Origin: Desulfosalsimonas propionicica
GTDB lineage: Bacteria; Desulfobacterota; Desulfobacteria; Desulfobacterales; Desulfosalsimonadaceae
Direction: 5' to 3'
Assembly: GCF_013761005.1 (NCBI RefSeq)
Contig: NZ_JACDUS010000002.1
Span: forward strand, 248,001-312,000
Length of the DNA stretch: 64,000 bases
The notes beneath the pieces are model-generated. The model was not told the DNA's origin. It was given only the letters and a program-made list of their open reading frames with translations, and did no database searches. Of the stretch, positions 54,939-62,326 are shown in pieces (within the stretch, counting starts at the first letter, position 1; every line of letters begins with the position of its first letter). The translations under genes and the position numbers were made by a program.

Positions 54939-56903
54939 ATGAAAGGAAAGATGGTTTGCCTGGCATGTATTCTTGGCATGTTATGGCCCCTGTCAGGTAT
55001 GGCACAAGAAACGGGTGGCAGCAGTGATCTCTCCGCGATGAGACTGGAAGAGGTTGTGGTTACAGGGCAACGCATTGAGGAACCTTTGCAGGAGGTCGAT
55101 GCCAGTGTAACGGTTTTAAATGAAGAGGATATCCAAATGTCTTCAGCCACGAACCTGGGAGATTTACTGGCAGAAGAAAATATCGGACATATTTACAAGA
55201 CACCCGGGAATCAAATTGCCATTGGAATTCGGGGGTTCCGGGGTGATTCAATGGGTAGTGACCTGGACAGCAAAGTATTGGTATTGTTAAACGGCCGCAG
55301 AAGCGGAACCTCCAACGTGGCTACAATCATGACAGAAAATATCGAGAGAGTGGAAATCATACGCGGCCCCGCATCTGTTCAATACGGCTCTACAGCCATC
55401 GGAGGTGTGATTAATGTGATCACAAAACAGGGAAAAGACAATCCGGCTTTTTTTGCAAAAGGCACGCTTGGCAGTTTTGGCTATCAGGAAAGCAAGGCTG
55501 GTTTCTCCGGAAAAAGTGGAAATTTTGACTTTTCCGGTGCCGCAAGCATTAGCAGCATGGATGATTATGATACTGCAGAAGATGAAAAATACAAAAACAC
55601 CGGCTATGATGAAAAGAAAAATATCAGCTTAAACCTTGGCTATGAGTTTTTGCCTGAAAACCGGATAGGCCTTATGTATACAAGCCATGAGGCAGACAAA
55701 GTCGGCAGTCCAGATATGTTAAGTCAAAATGATCCGGATGACTACGTGGACAATCTGAATGAGTCTATCGACTTAATATACGAGGGGACCGCAAGGAATG
55801 GAATCTTTTCCTGGAAAACACGGTATTTCACAGGTGATGATGAATATAATTTTTATGATATTCCGACCAATACTGATAATTTTGAAAGAAAGACTGATTT
55901 TCAGGGCGCCCAAGCTCAGCTTACCTGGGATCCAGGAAAATATACCATAACATCCGGTGTTGATTGGATCAATTATGAAACCAGTCAGAACGCCCCCCAA
56001 AAAACTGAGTTTGACAATCCGGCATATTTTATCCTTGGCAAAGCGAGGTATTTTGAAGACCGCCTCACCATAACCGGAGGACTCCGCTACGATGATTACG
56101 AAGTTGAAGTGAAAAAAGGGGAGGGCGGAAAAGAGGATGAAGACAATATAAGTCCCAGGGTTGGGCTATCCTGGTTTTTTATGGACAACCTTAAGGTTCG
56201 TGCCAATTACGGACAAGGGTTCAGAATGCCTTCTGCAAGAGAGCTGGCAGGCGATTATGATATTGAGTACTATGGGTTTGCATATCCTTATAAAGGAAAC
56301 CCGGACCTGGATCCGGAAAAAAGCCATACATACGAGGCCGGGTTGGACTGGTATTATCATGCCTTTGATCTTTCTCTGACATATTTTTACACTGATTTTA
56401 AAGATAAGATTGAAACAAAAACGGATATGCAAACATTCATTACCACTTGGGAAAATATTGGAGATGCTACTGTTGCTGGATTTGAAGGCAATTTTTCTTA
56501 TGATCTGGCTACACTATGGGATTTGGCCTGGAAAATCCGACCATATGTTAATTTTACTTACCTAACAGAATATGAGGATGATGAAACTGGTGAAGATCTC
56601 CCTCATGTATCAAACCTGCTTATTTCATACGGTATTTCTGTTTCTGACAATGACGGTTTTTCCATGCGGTTAAACATTGCCCACACCGGTGATCAGGATG
56701 TTGAATATCCGGTCCCTCGTGAAAAAAACAAGTTTAGTGTTGCCAATTTTACCATTGAAAAACGGTTGGCTGACTTTAATCACGCCGGAAACCTTTCCTT
56801 GAGGGGTGAAATAGACAACCTTTTTAACAGGGACTATTCCTATACTGATGGCTATCCAATGCCAGGACGCAATTTTGCATTAAGTCTTAAATACACTTAC
56901 TAA
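54939..56903 (+). CDS. TonB-dependent outer-membrane receptor (BtuB-like)
   Basis: 654 residues. Signal peptide to about 22, TonB box EEVVVTGQR, plug domain (VEIIRGPASVQYGSTAIGGVINVIT), then a 22-strand barrel with FRMPSARELAG and the C-terminal LFNRDYSYTDGYPMPGR ending in Tyr. The upstream riboswitch points to cobalamin or a corrinoid as substrate. The inner-membrane BtuCDF proteins are not in the window. Confidence 0.92.
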   Translation: MKGKMVCLACILGMLWPLSGMAQETGGSSDLSAMRLEEVVVTGQRIEEPLQEVDASVTVLNEEDIQMSSATNLGDLLAEENIGHIYKTPGNQIAIGIRGFRGDSMGSDLDSKVLVLLNGRRSGTSNVATIMTENIERVEIIRGPASVQYGSTAIGGVINVITKQGKDNPAFFAKGTLGSFGYQESKAGFSGKSGNFDFSGAASISSMDDYDTAEDEKYKNTGYDEKKNISLNLGYEFLPENRIGLMYTSHEADKVGSPDMLSQNDPDDYVDNLNESIDLIYEGTARNGIFSWKTRYFTGDDEYNFYDIPTNTDNFERKTDFQGAQAQLTWDPGKYTITSGVDWINYETSQNAPQKTEFDNPAYFILGKARYFEDRLTITGGLRYDDYEVEVKKGEGGKEDEDNISPRVGLSWFFMDNLKVRANYGQGFRMPSARELAGDYDIEYYGFAYPYKGNPDLDPEKSHTYEAGLDWYYHAFDLSLTYFYTDFKDKIETKTDMQTFITTWENIGDATVAGFEGNFSYDLATLWDLAWKIRPYVNFTYLTEYEDDETGEDLPHVSNLLISYGISVSDNDGFSMRLNIAHTGDQDVEYPVPREKNKFSVANFTIEKRLADFNHAGNLSLRGEIDNLFNRDYSYTDGYPMPGRNFALSLKYTY

Positions 56904-56975
56904 AATCAATTTTCTCCTCGGCTTTACCATGAAGCTGTAGGCGGTACGCGCGGGGCCGCCATCCCCGGGCTTGCC

Positions 56976-57076
56976 AAAAAATGCAGGGGAAGCCGGAAGC
57001 GGCTTCCACGACAGGGAATTACCTCCTCCTCCTATTCCCTTTCTGTCGGCGGGCAACAGCCCGCCGCTGCATTTTT
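56976..57076. ncRNA. Candidate structured RNA: closed three-hairpin junction
   Basis: AAAAATGCAG (56977-56986) and CTGCATTTTT (57067-57076) form a closing stem of 10 pairs. Inside are three hairpins: GGAAGCCG/CGGCTTCC (56988-57007, loop GAAG), GACAG+GGAAT/ATTCC+CTGTC (57010-57047) with the 14-base loop TACCTCCTCCTCCT, and GGCGGGC/GCCCGCC (57048-57065, loop AACA). The pyrimidine loop is complementary to Shine-Dalgarno sequences; on the other strand it reads AGGAGGAGGAGG. Strand and function are unknown; an elaborate terminator is the simplest alternative. Confidence 0.5.
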
Positions 57077-57078
57077 GA

Positions 57079-57128
57079 GCCTGTAAAAAATTTTTTTACA
57101 GGCAGTTTTAAGTGAGTAAGTATTAAGT
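57079..57128. repeat. Hairpin plus TTAAGT repeats, second copy
   Basis: GCCTGTAAAAA pairs with TTTTTACAGGC and is followed by TTTTAAGT and TATTAAGT. Its arrangement matches 28725-28776, and both sites lie 5' of fragments of the 121-bp repeat. Confidence 0.55.
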
Positions 57129-57180
57129 GAAATCAAGAAGTTCTTTTTTTATTGGTTGGTGATTATACCAGTTTTTGAAT

Positions 57181-57197
57181 TTTTTACGGTGCCATCA
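57181..57197. repeat. Repeat-end fragment
   Basis: TTTTTTACGGTGCCATC matches one terminus of the 121-bp element. No second terminus is nearby. Confidence 0.5.
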
Positions 57198-57251
57198 AGG
57201 ATTGAAAAATTGTGTTTGTACGGTTAAGGTTGAAGTAGAGAAAGGAGGTAT

Positions 57252-57488
57252 ATGATGGGATTAAACCATGACAGCGTGACCGACAAGGCATTGTCTCTTC
57301 CTGCAGATGCCCGTTTAAAGCTTGTGGATAAACTTTTGGCCAGTCTCAATCCTCCGGTTGAAGAGGAGGTTGAGCATCTATGGGCATTGGAGGCAGAAAA
57401 AAGGGTTTCTCAGCTTGAAAATGGGAAGACAAAACTGATTTCCGGAAACGAGGTCTTTGCCAGAATCCGGGAAAAATATGGGAAATGA
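57252..57488 (+). CDS. Antitoxin, addiction-module component family (TIGR02574-like)
   Basis: 78 residues, acidic, with the family pattern ALSLPADARLKLVDKLLASL and EEEVEHLWALEAEKRV. Starts at ATG 57252 behind AAAGGAGG. It should neutralise the toxin encoded by the overlapping gene and bind their promoter. The four-base ATGA overlap is typical of such pairs. Confidence 0.88.
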   Translation: MMGLNHDSVTDKALSLPADARLKLVDKLLASLNPPVEEEVEHLWALEAEKRVSQLENGKTKLISGNEVFARIREKYGK

Positions 57489-57775
57489 AATACCATTTTC
57501 ATGAAGCTGCTGCACTGGAATTTGAAAATGCCGTGGAATATTATGAGGAGTGCAGCAATGGTCTCGGACTTGAATTTGCAGCTGAGGTCAATGCCGCAAT
57601 TGAAAGAATAGCCCTTTATCCCGAGTCGTGGACTCGTGTTTCGGAAAACACCCGCCGTTGCCTTGTAAACCGCTTCCCTTTCGGAATCATTTATAAAATT
57701 GAAAAAGAAATCCTTTATATCATCGCTGTTGCGGATCTTCGAAGAAGGCCGGAATATTGGATAAGCAGAAAGTAG
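57485..57775 (+). CDS. RelE/ParE superfamily toxin
   Basis: 96 residues. EAAALEFENAVEYYEECSNGLG, then RIALYPESWTRVSENTRRCL and RFPFGIIYKIEKEILYIIAVADLRRRPEYW, the ParE-type pattern. ParE acts on gyrase and RelE on ribosome-bound mRNA; the sequence alone favours ParE. Complete and apparently intact. Confidence 0.9.
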   Translation: MKYHFHEAAALEFENAVEYYEECSNGLGLEFAAEVNAAIERIALYPESWTRVSENTRRCLVNRFPFGIIYKIEKEILYIIAVADLRRRPEYWISRK

Positions 57776-57785
57776 TTTTGACCAT

Positions 57786-58682
57786 CTATCCCCTTGGATG
57801 ATATTTTTCATGCATGGCTTTAATCTGGTCGCGGGTGACGTGGGTGTAGATCTGGGTGGTGGAGATGTCTGTGTGGCCCAGCATCATCTGAACGGCGCGC
57901 AGATCTGCGCCGCCTTCCAGCAGGTGGGTGGCAAAGGAGTGGCGGAAGGTGTGGGGGCTGATTTTTTTGTCGCATCCAGCGGCAAGGGCGTATTTTCTCA
58001 CCAGTTTCCAGAACCCCTGGCGGGTCATGGGCCGGCCCGCCCGGCCGAAAAAAAGCCATGGGCTTGTCTGTTTTTTCAGCATTGCCGGCCTGGCCATGCG
58101 GATGTATTGATCCACGCGGCTTTGGGCATGGCCGCCCACCGGCACCAGCCGTTCCTTTGATCCCTTTCCTGTTACGCGTACAAACCCGGCATCCAGGTTC
58201 ATCTCCTGGAGTTTGATGTGGATCAGTTCGCTGACCCGGAGGCCTGCGGCATACAGCAGCTCCAGCATGGCCGCATCCCGCATGCCCTTGTGTCTTGTGG
58301 TGTCCGGGGTTTCCAGGAGGGTGGTGATTTCGGTGATTGAAAGCACGTCAGGCAGTTTCAGGCCGAATTTGGGCAGGTCAATGAGCCGGGACGGGTCTTT
58401 TGAGAGGTGCTTTTCCCGGACCAGGAAACGAAAAAAACCCCGCAGGGTCACCAAATGCCGGGCTCTGGAGCGGATGCCCAGGCCGTCGTCGCGCAGCCGC
58501 AGCAGGTATTTTAAAATGGCTGCGGCATCCACCTCATGGGTGTGGCCGATTCGGCTGCCGGTCAGGAATCGCTGAAACCGGGCAAGGTCTGAGCCGTAGG
58601 ATTCAACCGTGGCATCGGCAAGGCCCTTTTCCACCACCAGGTAGTTCAAGTACTGGTCCATGTGCATGGAAATTTCGTTCAT
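57786..58682 (-). CDS. xerD: Tyrosine recombinase XerD
   Basis: 298 residues, matching chromosome-dimer resolvases. N-terminal SAM-like core-binding domain (LNYLVVEKGLADATVESYGSDL), catalytic domain with AAGLRVSEL, VTGKGSKERLVPV (Lys), SPHTFRHSFATHLLEGG (HxxR) and LGHTDISTTQIYTHV (His and Tyr nucleophile). XerD rather than XerC is favoured by the GKGSKERLVP and HTDISTTQIYTH forms. Ends ten bases from the toxin gene, facing it. Confidence 0.9.
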   Translation of the reverse strand: MNEISMHMDQYLNYLVVEKGLADATVESYGSDLARFQRFLTGSRIGHTHEVDAAAILKYLLRLRDDGLGIRSRARHLVTLRGFFRFLVREKHLSKDPSRLIDLPKFGLKLPDVLSITEITTLLETPDTTRHKGMRDAAMLELLYAAGLRVSELIHIKLQEMNLDAGFVRVTGKGSKERLVPVGGHAQSRVDQYIRMARPAMLKKQTSPWLFFGRAGRPMTRQGFWKLVRKYALAAGCDKKISPHTFRHSFATHLLEGGADLRAVQMMLGHTDISTTQIYTHVTRDQIKAMHEKYHPRG

Positions 58683-58704
58683 GGCAGCAACGGCGGCATT
58701 TGGG

Positions 58705-59805
58705 TCAGAAAAGTTTCACATCCAGGCTGTTTAATACTTCTGCGCCGTTGGCGCGCACAACCACCATGTTTTCCAGGCGCACCCCGCCCCAGTCGGGCAG
58801 ATAAACCCCGGGCTCAATTGTAAAGACCATGTTTTCCTTGAGCTCTACGTTTCTTTCCGCCACCGGGCTCAGCGACGGGGCCTCGTGGATGGCCAGGCCC
58901 ACGCCGTGGCCCAGGCCGTGGCCGAAATATTCGTCCAGGCCTTTTTCGTGCAGGTGATTTCTGGCTGCGGCATCAATATCTTTTGTCCAGGCCCCGGGGC
59001 GGACGGCTTCGATGGCTTTTTGCTGGGCGTCATAAACTGCGGTAAACACTTTTTTAAAAGTTTCATCCGCTCTTCCCAGGACAATGGTCCGGGAAATATC
59101 GCTGCAATAGCCGTTTAAAACCGCGCCCCAGTCAAACAAAAGAGGCTGGCTGTTTTCCATGAGCCGTTCTGAAGGGATGGCATGGGGCAGGGCGGCATTG
59201 GCTGAAAATGCGGCAATCACAGGAAAGGACACTGACCGGGCGCCGGCTTCCCGCATGCGGCGCTCGATCTCCCAGGCGGCCCGAGCCTCGTTCATGCCGG
59301 ATTCCAGGTTTTCCAGAAAGTCGGAAAATGCGGATTCCGCCAGGTGCAGGGATTTGCGGATAGCCTCGATTTCGACTTCCTCCTTGCACTCGCGCAGGTT
59401 TTCACAAAGGTTGTCCACTGGCACCAGTTCCACTGATGTGAGCTGCTCGCGGATCATGTCGTACTGGCTAACACTCATTCGGCGGCGCTCAAATCCCAGA
59501 CGCGATGTGCCCAGTTTTTCAAGGATGGCTGGCAGCTCCTTTGCCAGGCCCTTTTTGTAGCAGATCACTTCAAAGTCTTCGGCTTCCTGTTGGGCCTGGA
59601 TTTCGTATCTGGAATCCGTGGCCAGCACCAAGTGGTCGCCGGAGATGAGCAAAACCCCGGCGGATTCGTCAAACCCGGTGTCCTGGCCGGTAAAGCCGCT
59701 TAAATACATGCGGTTTTCGGCAATGGAGACAAGCAGGGTATCGATACTGGCTTTTTCAAATGTTTGCCGGATGTTATGGATCCGGTGCCGGATTTGGGAT
59801 AGCAT
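58705..59805 (-). CDS. Xaa-Pro peptidase family protein (M24B, PepQ/PepP-like)
   Basis: Cytoplasmic metallopeptidase that releases residues next to Pro. About 366 residues; creatinase-like N-terminal domain, then the pita-bread fold with five metal ligands: LLFDWGAVLNGYCSDISRT (two Asp), YFGHGLGHGVGL (His), FTIEPGVYLP (Glu) and GVRLENMVVV (Glu). ATG 59805 starts the family N-terminus (MLSQIRHRI); upstream in-frame starts look spurious. 22 bases separate its stop from xerD. Confidence 0.9.
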   Translation of the reverse strand: MLSQIRHRIHNIRQTFEKASIDTLLVSIAENRMYLSGFTGQDTGFDESAGVLLISGDHLVLATDSRYEIQAQQEAEDFEVICYKKGLAKELPAILEKLGTSRLGFERRRMSVSQYDMIREQLTSVELVPVDNLCENLRECKEEVEIEAIRKSLHLAESAFSDFLENLESGMNEARAAWEIERRMREAGARSVSFPVIAAFSANAALPHAIPSERLMENSQPLLFDWGAVLNGYCSDISRTIVLGRADETFKKVFTAVYDAQQKAIEAVRPGAWTKDIDAAARNHLHEKGLDEYFGHGLGHGVGLAIHEAPSLSPVAERNVELKENMVFTIEPGVYLPDWGGVRLENMVVVRANGAEVLNSLDVKLF

Positions 59806-59907
59806 AATAATAAAATAACACAACCTGCGGCATTGATAAAGCCAATAACGCCGGAGAGGGTGCACAAGGACCTTGAAAACAGGTGTGTTTGTGATATGAA
59901 AGGGGGC

Positions 59908-60693
59908 ATGACAAAGATATTCTGCATTGCCGCACCCGCGGCCGGCGCCGGAAAAACAACCGTTTCAGTGAATCTGGCAGGGGCGTTTGCGGCTCTGGAT
60001 CAAAACACCCTGCTGGTGGACTGCGATGCCCGAAACCGATGCATTGAAGCCGCGGTCACTGACCCGCCGGCGGATGCACCGGGACTGGACCGGGTGATTG
60101 CGGATGCCGGGGATGCCGCAGATTTTTTGGTGCCAACCTGCATTGAACACTTCCGAATACTGCCGGCCGGCCCGGGGCCGGGCAGGGCGGCCATAGATCC
60201 GGGCCGGAGAATTTTGTCGGAAATTTCCGGACAGGACCTGGATATGATGGTTATCAATGCCCCGGCAGATTCCGGGGCGCTGATGCAGGAAGCCGTGTGC
60301 TGCGCAGACGTGCTGGTCCTGCCGGTTCGCCTGAATTTGGAGTCGGCCGGAAATATTTCGGGTCTTCTTGAAACATACAAAAGTTTTCTTGAGCAGGTGG
60401 CCGCGCTTCGGCAAAAGAATCCAACCGGCGCTTCAACGGTCCGGATTTTGATCAACGGATGCGATGCCGCCGCTGAAGCCGAGGCCCTGCTGGGCCCGGA
60501 AGTGTTTGAGGCCATTGCCCGACTCTGTCTGCCCGTTTCCATTGCCGAAGATGAGCGCCTGCACGAGGCCCTGGTTTTTGGAAAGCCCGTGGTCTGCTAT
60601 GATATCATCTCCCCCGGGGCCGTGGCTTTTCTGGAACTGGCCGGTCTTTGGACGGATATCAAAGAAATCCGCATGGAAGAAAAAAAGGATTAG
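59908..60693 (+). CDS. ParA/MinD-like P-loop ATPase
   Basis: 261 residues. The Walker A reads APAAGAGKTTVSVNLAGAFA; the signature Lys of the deviant motif (KGGxGKT) is replaced by Ala-type residues. Walker A' is LLVDCDARNR and Walker B DMMVINAPADSG. The third Asp-rich nucleotide-sorting loop is weak. MRP/NBP35-type Cys motifs are absent. The role is unclear: it is not next to parB or a chemotaxis or flagellar cluster. Start ATG 59908 has AAAGGGGG just upstream. Confidence 0.75.
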   Translation: MTKIFCIAAPAAGAGKTTVSVNLAGAFAALDQNTLLVDCDARNRCIEAAVTDPPADAPGLDRVIADAGDAADFLVPTCIEHFRILPAGPGPGRAAIDPGRRILSEISGQDLDMMVINAPADSGALMQEAVCCADVLVLPVRLNLESAGNISGLLETYKSFLEQVAALRQKNPTGASTVRILINGCDAAAEAEALLGPEVFEAIARLCLPVSIAEDERLHEALVFGKPVVCYDIISPGAVAFLELAGLWTDIKEIRMEEKKD

Positions 60694-60698
60694 ATCAC

Positions 60699-61070
60699 AT
60701 GAAACTTGCCCGCAAGGAAATCATTCAGGCCTGCGAAAAGCAGATGCTGAAAATGCTGGTCAAAAATCTGGACAAATCCGCGGTCAAATCCCTGCTCCGG
60801 GAAAAATACGATCTGTCGCCCGGCGAGGATCTGCTGTTTCACGGAGGGGATATCGCGATGGAAAACAATGAAGTGGTCTACAAACTCGATTTCAGCCTCC
60901 GGGTGGGCATGACCGTGATGCTCGATCGGGAGGGCGAATACGTGGACATCCGGGCCAGTCAGAAAAATCTCTCCGAGCCGCCCGAAGACGGGCAGGACTC
61001 TGTTTCAGGCGATGACAGCCGGCAGCTGGCATCGGATATTGCAAGGATGCTTTCGGAAATCAATCAATGA
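60699..61070 (+). CDS. Conserved hypothetical protein, 123 residues
   Basis: No family recognised. Starts MKLARKEIIQACEKQMLKML at ATG 60699 (AAAAGGAT upstream). Helical N-terminus, then a beta-rich core (EVVYKLDFSLRVGMTVMLDREG), then an acidic tail. Six bases after the ParA-like gene, so co-transcribed. Its TGA stop forms the left boundary of repeat copy B. Confidence 0.65.
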   Translation: MKLARKEIIQACEKQMLKMLVKNLDKSAVKSLLREKYDLSPGEDLLFHGGDIAMENNEVVYKLDFSLRVGMTVMLDREGEYVDIRASQKNLSEPPEDGQDSVSGDDSRQLASDIARMLSEINQ

Positions 61071-61190
61071 TGGTGCCGTAAAAGTCCAATATCTGCGTTA
61101 CGCGCAATTTTTCAGAATTTCACGTACGGATAAGTACGCTGCATTCTTCGAAATTGCGCAAGCCTTGATTTTGAACTTTTACGGCACCAT
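61070..61190. repeat. 121-bp palindromic MITE-like repeat, copy B
   Basis: Same length as copy A (1497-1617), five substitutions by eye. The right-hand homology continues into CTGAAATCAGACTTTTTACGGTACCATC (61191-61218), an extra inverted end. ATCAATCAAT occurs just before the left end and just after the extra end, a possible 10-bp target duplication. It sits directly on the stop of the upstream gene. Confidence 0.85.
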
Positions 61191-61243
61191 CTGAAATCAG
61201 ACTTTTTACGGTACCATCAATCAATAAACACATTTAAGGCATA

Positions 61244-62248
61244 ATGCCCATGGAAAACCAGCAGACACAACCGGTGATCTCCCGGCCGGACATGGCAGTG
61301 GTTGAAAACTACAAGTACAAGATTTACAAGCCAACCCGCATTGTTGTGCTCGGAGACCCCAATGATCCTGTAACAAAGCGAATCGAGCAGTTCTGCGATC
61401 TGCTCCAGGGGCATCTGCCCTCGCTTGACGTCAAAAATGAAACAAGCGAGGAAGATGAGCGGCCCGCAATTTTTATTTATCCCAACATCCGGTTTTCAGC
61501 CGTTCCCGAGGGAAAACTGCTGGAGCTTTTTTTAATGTGCGCGGCCGGCATGGTACCCATGGAAGAAGCCGAGGCCGGGGTTTCTGCGGCCGATATCCAG
61601 AACCGGATCCAAATGCCCGGTGTGGTGCGGGTATATGTTTCCCCGGTATGCCCCCATTGTCCGGGCGCGCTTGGCAGATGGCTCTACATGGCCGCCTGGG
61701 CGCCGGACCGGGTGGATGTGCATGTAATTGATGCGGCTGTTTTTTCCGAATCCGCGGCCCGGGACAATGTAAAATCCGTTCCAACGGCCATTTTAGATGA
61801 CCAGTTCAGGTGGACGGGAGTCGTGGCCGTGGCCGAACTGCTCGATATTTTCGAAAAGCGCAATCCCGCAGATCTCAGTGCAGATACCGTGAAAAAAATC
61901 ATCTCAGACGGGGATGCCGAAGGCCTGGCCGCCCTGATGGCCGGGGCCAACAGCGTGATCCCGGGTTTTCTGGATCTGCTGGCCCATCCCAAATGGCCCA
62001 CCCGACTGGGGGCCATGGTGGCATTCGAATATCTGGCCGAAACCGCGCCGGATCTGGCCCGCCAGTCCCTGCAGGCCATGTGGAACCGCTTTGCCGGCCT
62101 TGATGATGCCGTCAAAGGGGATATGATTCATCTTTTCGGGGTGTTAAATGATTCTGAATTTGCCGGACGGCTGGAATCAGTGATCAACGGCGACTACCCC
62201 CGGGCGGTCAGAGAAATTGCAGAAGAGGTGCTGGGGGATTTGGGGTAA
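61244..62248 (+). CDS. Tandem thioredoxin-fold protein with C-terminal HEAT-like repeats
   Basis: 334 residues. Residues about 30-110 form a thioredoxin-like fold without CxxC, and 125-210 a second one with CPHC at 136-139 (VRVYVSPVCPHCPGALGRW) and cis-Pro in VPTAILDD, as in AhpF/PDO N-terminal pairs. From about 225 a helical HEAT-like region follows (LLAHPKWPTRLGAMVAFEYLAE). Probably a disulfide oxidoreductase with a protein-docking domain; no partner reductase is adjacent. Confidence 0.75.
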   Translation: MPMENQQTQPVISRPDMAVVENYKYKIYKPTRIVVLGDPNDPVTKRIEQFCDLLQGHLPSLDVKNETSEEDERPAIFIYPNIRFSAVPEGKLLELFLMCAAGMVPMEEAEAGVSAADIQNRIQMPGVVRVYVSPVCPHCPGALGRWLYMAAWAPDRVDVHVIDAAVFSESAARDNVKSVPTAILDDQFRWTGVVAVAELLDIFEKRNPADLSADTVKKIISDGDAEGLAALMAGANSVIPGFLDLLAHPKWPTRLGAMVAFEYLAETAPDLARQSLQAMWNRFAGLDDAVKGDMIHLFGVLNDSEFAGRLESVINGDYPRAVREIAEEVLGDLG

Positions 62249-62255
62249 TATAATT

Positions 62256-62298
62256 CCCCCCTGCAGATGCTTTTTATGAAAAAAAGCATCTGCAGGGG
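62256..62298. terminator. Strong hairpin after the thioredoxin-fold gene
   Basis: CCCCTGCAGATGCTTTTT pairs with AAAAAGCATCTGCAGGGG around a short loop. Low U content after the stem makes it less typical, but it separates two convergent genes. Confidence 0.7.
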
Positions 62299-62326
62299 AT
62301 AGTGTCAAAATTATTGGCGGGTGTTT

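Larger units (their letters stand above)
56904..57251. other. Intergenic region between receptor and toxin-antitoxin genes
   Basis: No protein gene. It holds a branched hairpin structure (56976-57076), a GCCTGTAAAAA/TTTTTACAGGC hairpin with TTAAGT-type repeats (57079-57128), and a repeat-end fragment TTTTTTACGGTGCCATC (57181-57197) related to the 121-bp element. Confidence 0.7.
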
